From Pseudomonadota bacterium (GTDB lineage Bacteria; Pseudomonadota; Gammaproteobacteria; Xanthomonadales; Xanthomonadaceae), in the NCBI GenBank assembly GCA_023438325.1, contig JAEXRB010000323.1, positions 1-8,809 on the forward strand: a stretch of 8,809 nt of DNA, written 5' to 3'. How positions within the stretch are numbered: the stretch's first letter is position 1; every line of letters begins with the position of its first letter. The notes below the pieces were generated by a model. It did no database searches. It saw nothing but the letters and a program-made list of their open reading frames with translations, and had not been told where the DNA came from. A program made the position numbers and the translations under genes. Shown here piece after piece: positions 6,995-8,809 of the stretch.

Positions 6995-7375
6995 TTATGC
7001 CGCCTGCGTGGGAATGTGGTTGCCGATGCGAGTGATACGGTTGTCGCCGTCCACGTACACCAGCGTGGGCTTGTGCCTGGCCATCGCGGCTTCGTCGATC
7101 ACGCCATAGGCGCAGATGATCACCAGATCTCCGACATCGGCCTTGTGTGCGGCCGCGCCGTTCACCGAAATGATGCCGCTGCCTTCTTCCGCGCGGATGG
7201 CATAGGTGACGAAGCGCTCGCCGTTGTTCACGTCGTAGATGTGGATCTGCTCATACTCGCGGATGCCGCTGGCATCCAGCAGCATGCCGTCGATTGCGCA
7301 GGAGCCTTCGTAGTGCAGTTCGGCATGGGTGACGCTGGCGCGGTGGATCTTGGCCTTGAGAACGTTGAGCTGCAT
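6995..7375 (-). CDS. panD: Aspartate 1-decarboxylase precursor (pyruvoyl-dependent)
   Basis: PanD decarboxylates L-aspartate to beta-alanine, the amine half of pantothenate, in the cytosol and so feeds coenzyme A synthesis. The product has 126 residues, the standard length. The self-cleavage site is Gly24-Ser25 in HYEGSCAID; Ser25 becomes the catalytic pyruvoyl group. Other conserved residues are in place: Lys9 (LKAKIHR), Arg54 and Tyr58 (NGERFVTYAI), and the segment ISVNGAAAHKADVGDLVIICAY. The ATG at 7375 gives the canonical MxLxxLKAKIHRA start and has GGAG seven bases upstream (7386-7383). The frame stays open to 7447 but the extension is low-complexity Ser/Arg and is rejected. panB and panC are not adjacent, and a promoter of its own lies upstream. 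Like enteric PanD, it may need the PanM/PanZ maturation factor or may self-process; the sequence does not show which. Confidence 0.97.
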   Translation of the reverse strand: MQLNVLKAKIHRASVTHAELHYEGSCAIDGMLLDASGIREYEQIHIYDVNNGERFVTYAIRAEEGSGIISVNGAAAHKADVGDLVIICAYGVIDEAAMARHKPTLVYVDGDNRITRIGNHIPTQAA

Positions 7376-7410
7376 GGGGTGACTCCGGGAGCGCGACGAG
7401 CGAGGCGCGA

Positions 7411-7439
7411 AGTGTAGGAATGATGCTGCGCTGCCGCAA
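7411..7439 (-). promoter_or_regulatory. Probable sigma70-type promoter of panD
   Basis: On the minus strand TTGCGG (7439-7434) and TACACT (7416-7411) are separated by exactly 17 bp. They match three and four of six consensus bases. The start point would be near 7404, leaving a leader of about 28 nt that contains the GGAG ribosome-binding site. The position between the preceding gene's stop and panD supports it. Confidence 0.45.
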
Positions 7440-7457
7440 GAAATCATGCGGCGATCT

Positions 7458-8809
7458 TCAGGGTGGCATCAGAAAACGTCCGCCGACTTCGGCCGAGCGT
7501 AGCAGCCACGAAGGCGCGACATGCATCAGCCACAAACCCAGCACCGCGTGGCTGGCCGCCAAGGGCAACAGTGCGCGATGGCGTTGGCCAAGCCAGGCCC
7601 AGATGCTGCCGCCGGCCAGCGTGAACAGCATCAGCGCGAAGTTGGGGGCGTGCATCAGCGCGAACAACAGGCCGCAGGCAAGCGCGGCAGCGCGGGTGTC
7701 GGGCAACAGCAGGCGCATGCGCGGCGCGATGGCGGCGATCAGCAGCCATTGTTGCACCAGCGCCCAAAGTGGATAGCGCAGCAGGTCGAGCGCATCGTGC
7801 CGGGGCCGGAGCTCGTGTGGCAGCCATGTCAACGGCGCGGTGAAGAGCATGGCCAAAGCGGTGAACGTCAGCACGCTTCTCCAGGCAGCGGCGTTGCCAC
7901 GCCAGTGCCAGTCATGTGATGGCGGTGGCAGCAGGGCCAGTGCAGACAGGCACATCATCAGCGTCATGCTGGCCTGCAAGGGGGGGTCGCGGGCGGGCCA
8001 GCCGGCCAGCAACAACACGAGCGCGCCGCCGAGGGGCATCAGCAGTTCCAGCAGCGCACGCGTGCGCGAGACCGAAGTACGGCGCGCAACGCGGCATGCC
8101 AGCGCGAACAGCACCAGTGGCAACAAGCCGAGCGTGACCGTGCGCAGGAGCGTGTCGGACGCGCCCCGCAGCCGTGGTGCAAGCCATTGCGCGGTCACTC
8201 CAAAAACGCCACCGGCTTCGATCGCCACGGCAGGCGCGCGCAGGGTTGACGCATCACGGTAGGCGAGCAGGCTTTCCGGCGTGTTGAACGCGGGCGCGGT
8301 ACAGCGGTGTCCGGAGCAGGGCGAGGTGCTGTCGCAAGGTCTGGCAAGCAGCGCGAGGTGGTGCAGTTCCACGCGGCTTCCGGGAGTTGATTGGATGCGA
8401 AGTTGCAGTGCGGGTGCGGTGGATGCTGGCAGCGGGGCAAGTGTCATCCCCCGTTCGTGGGTGCCGGCAGCGGCGCTGATGTGTGCCCATTCGATGTGCT
8501 GGCCTGGCAGTGCGGGCAAAAGGGTCAGCTCGAACGGCGCGCTGGCGGAAAGCCGGATGCGGGCGCGATCCACCGATGTCAGGTCGATGGGATTGCCATG
8601 CAAGGCCAGCGACAGCCCGGCCACGCCATCGTCACCGAGTGCGATGGACAGGTGATTGCCTTGATGCTGTGCGGAATCAAGGCCATGACTGCCGGATCGG
8701 ATGACGCTGGCGGCGCGGGAAAAGTCCCAGCGCCACGGGGATACGCCCTGTGCCCAGTCGCTTTCGCGTTGATTGGCTTCGTGCGCCAGCCAGGTGGCCA
8801 CGGTGAGTT
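7458..8809 (-). CDS. CPBP-family intramembrane protein with periplasmic beta-domain, catalytic Glu replaced (5' end outside window)
   Basis: The frame is open through the right edge (LTVATWLAHEANQ), so the true start lies beyond it. Numbering here begins at the codon 8801-8799. Residues about 25-200 are soluble, rich in beta-type patterning (LSIALGDDGVAGLSLALHG, VDRARIRLS, LQLRIQSTPGSRVELHHLALL), like a carbohydrate-binding or galactose-binding-like sandwich, with Cys156, 162 and 167 clustered. From about 219 several hydrophobic helices follow. The end resembles the CPBP (Rce1-like) fold: FALMHAPNF at 380-388 has the second-motif His384 and Asn387, and SHAVLG at 417-422 the last His. The first motif, normally EExxxR, reads QQ at 350-351 (WALVQQWLL). 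CPBP members include CAAX-type proteases and bacteriocin self-immunity proteins; Glu loss suggests a non-proteolytic or altered role, or a subfamily where QQ is normal. The substrate is unknown. It ends 82 bp before panD. Confidence 0.75.
   Translation of the reverse strand, partial: LTVATWLAHEANQRESDWAQGVSPWRWDFSRAASVIRSGSHGLDSAQHQGNHLSIALGDDGVAGLSLALHGNPIDLTSVDRARIRLSASAPFELTLLPALPGQHIEWAHISAAAGTHERGMTLAPLPASTAPALQLRIQSTPGSRVELHHLALLARPCDSTSPCSGHRCTAPAFNTPESLLAYRDASTLRAPAVAIEAGGVFGVTAQWLAPRLRGASDTLLRTVTLGLLPLVLFALACRVARRTSVSRTRALLELLMPLGGALVLLLAGWPARDPPLQASMTLMMCLSALALLPPPSHDWHWRGNAAAWRSVLTFTALAMLFTAPLTWLPHELRPRHDALDLLRYPLWALVQQWLLIAAIAPRMRLLLPDTRAAALACGLLFALMHAPNFALMLFTLAGGSIWAWLGQRHRALLPLAASHAVLGLWLMHVAPSWLLRSAEVGGRFLMPP

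Noticed and set aside
6644..7417. 257-codon plus-strand frame opposite panD and the DUF3185 gene
   Set aside because: It is antisense to panD, which has every catalytic residue, and spans two separate minus-strand genes.
7376..7447. Upstream extension of panD
   Set aside because: It would cover the promoter and the GGAG site, and PanD proteins start at the MQLNVLKAKIHRA segment.

Overview
The window is high-G+C, tightly packed proteobacterial DNA. Several traits suggest a gammaproteobacterium of the Xanthomonadales (Lysobacterales) type: a UbiM-like ubiquinone hydroxylase, a sensor diguanylate cyclase with periplasmic propellers, a small His-rich periplasmic protein of the kind often labelled 'DnrO' in that group, and a CPBP protein with a large periplasmic domain. 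This placement is inference. There is no rRNA, tRNA, transposase, integrase, CRISPR array or phage gene, and the gene content looks chromosomal.

Left part, plus strand: the 3' end of a UbiH/UbiM-type FAD monooxygenase (2-379) is followed after 64 bp by a complete urocanate hydratase gene, hutU (444-2144). The 64-bp gap holds an extended -10 promoter embedded in a perfect 8-bp inverted repeat, a good candidate operator. No other hut gene is visible.

Convergent interval 2145-2441: 297 bp with no convincing gene but three inverted repeats, one just after hutU and two just after the oppositely oriented neighbour. It is best read as the transcription-end zone between two convergent genes.

Right part, all minus strand, listed in direction of transcription: a 5'-truncated CPBP-family membrane protein whose EE motif reads QQ (8809-7458); panD, aspartate 1-decarboxylase, with its own probable sigma70 promoter (7375-6995); a 69-residue DUF3185-type double-spanning membrane protein (6892-6683); a DUF1428/YbaA-like gene that appears to have lost about 35 internal codons (6617-6357); a 1051-residue sensor with about fourteen propeller-blade repeats, a Y_Y_Y domain, one membrane helix and an intact GGEEF domain with an I-site (6190-3035); and a small secreted His-rich protein (2930-2442) preceded by an FNR/ANR-type box placed as for class II activation.

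The genes do not form one pathway. Cofactor synthesis (CoA via panD, ubiquinone via the UbiM-like enzyme), histidine catabolism (hutU), c-di-GMP signalling and two or three small unknowns lie side by side. The signals most worth following are the FNR-type box before the His-rich protein, the promoter/operator overlap before hutU, the internally deleted DUF1428 gene, and the Glu-to-Gln change in the CPBP protein. I see no clear new multigene system.
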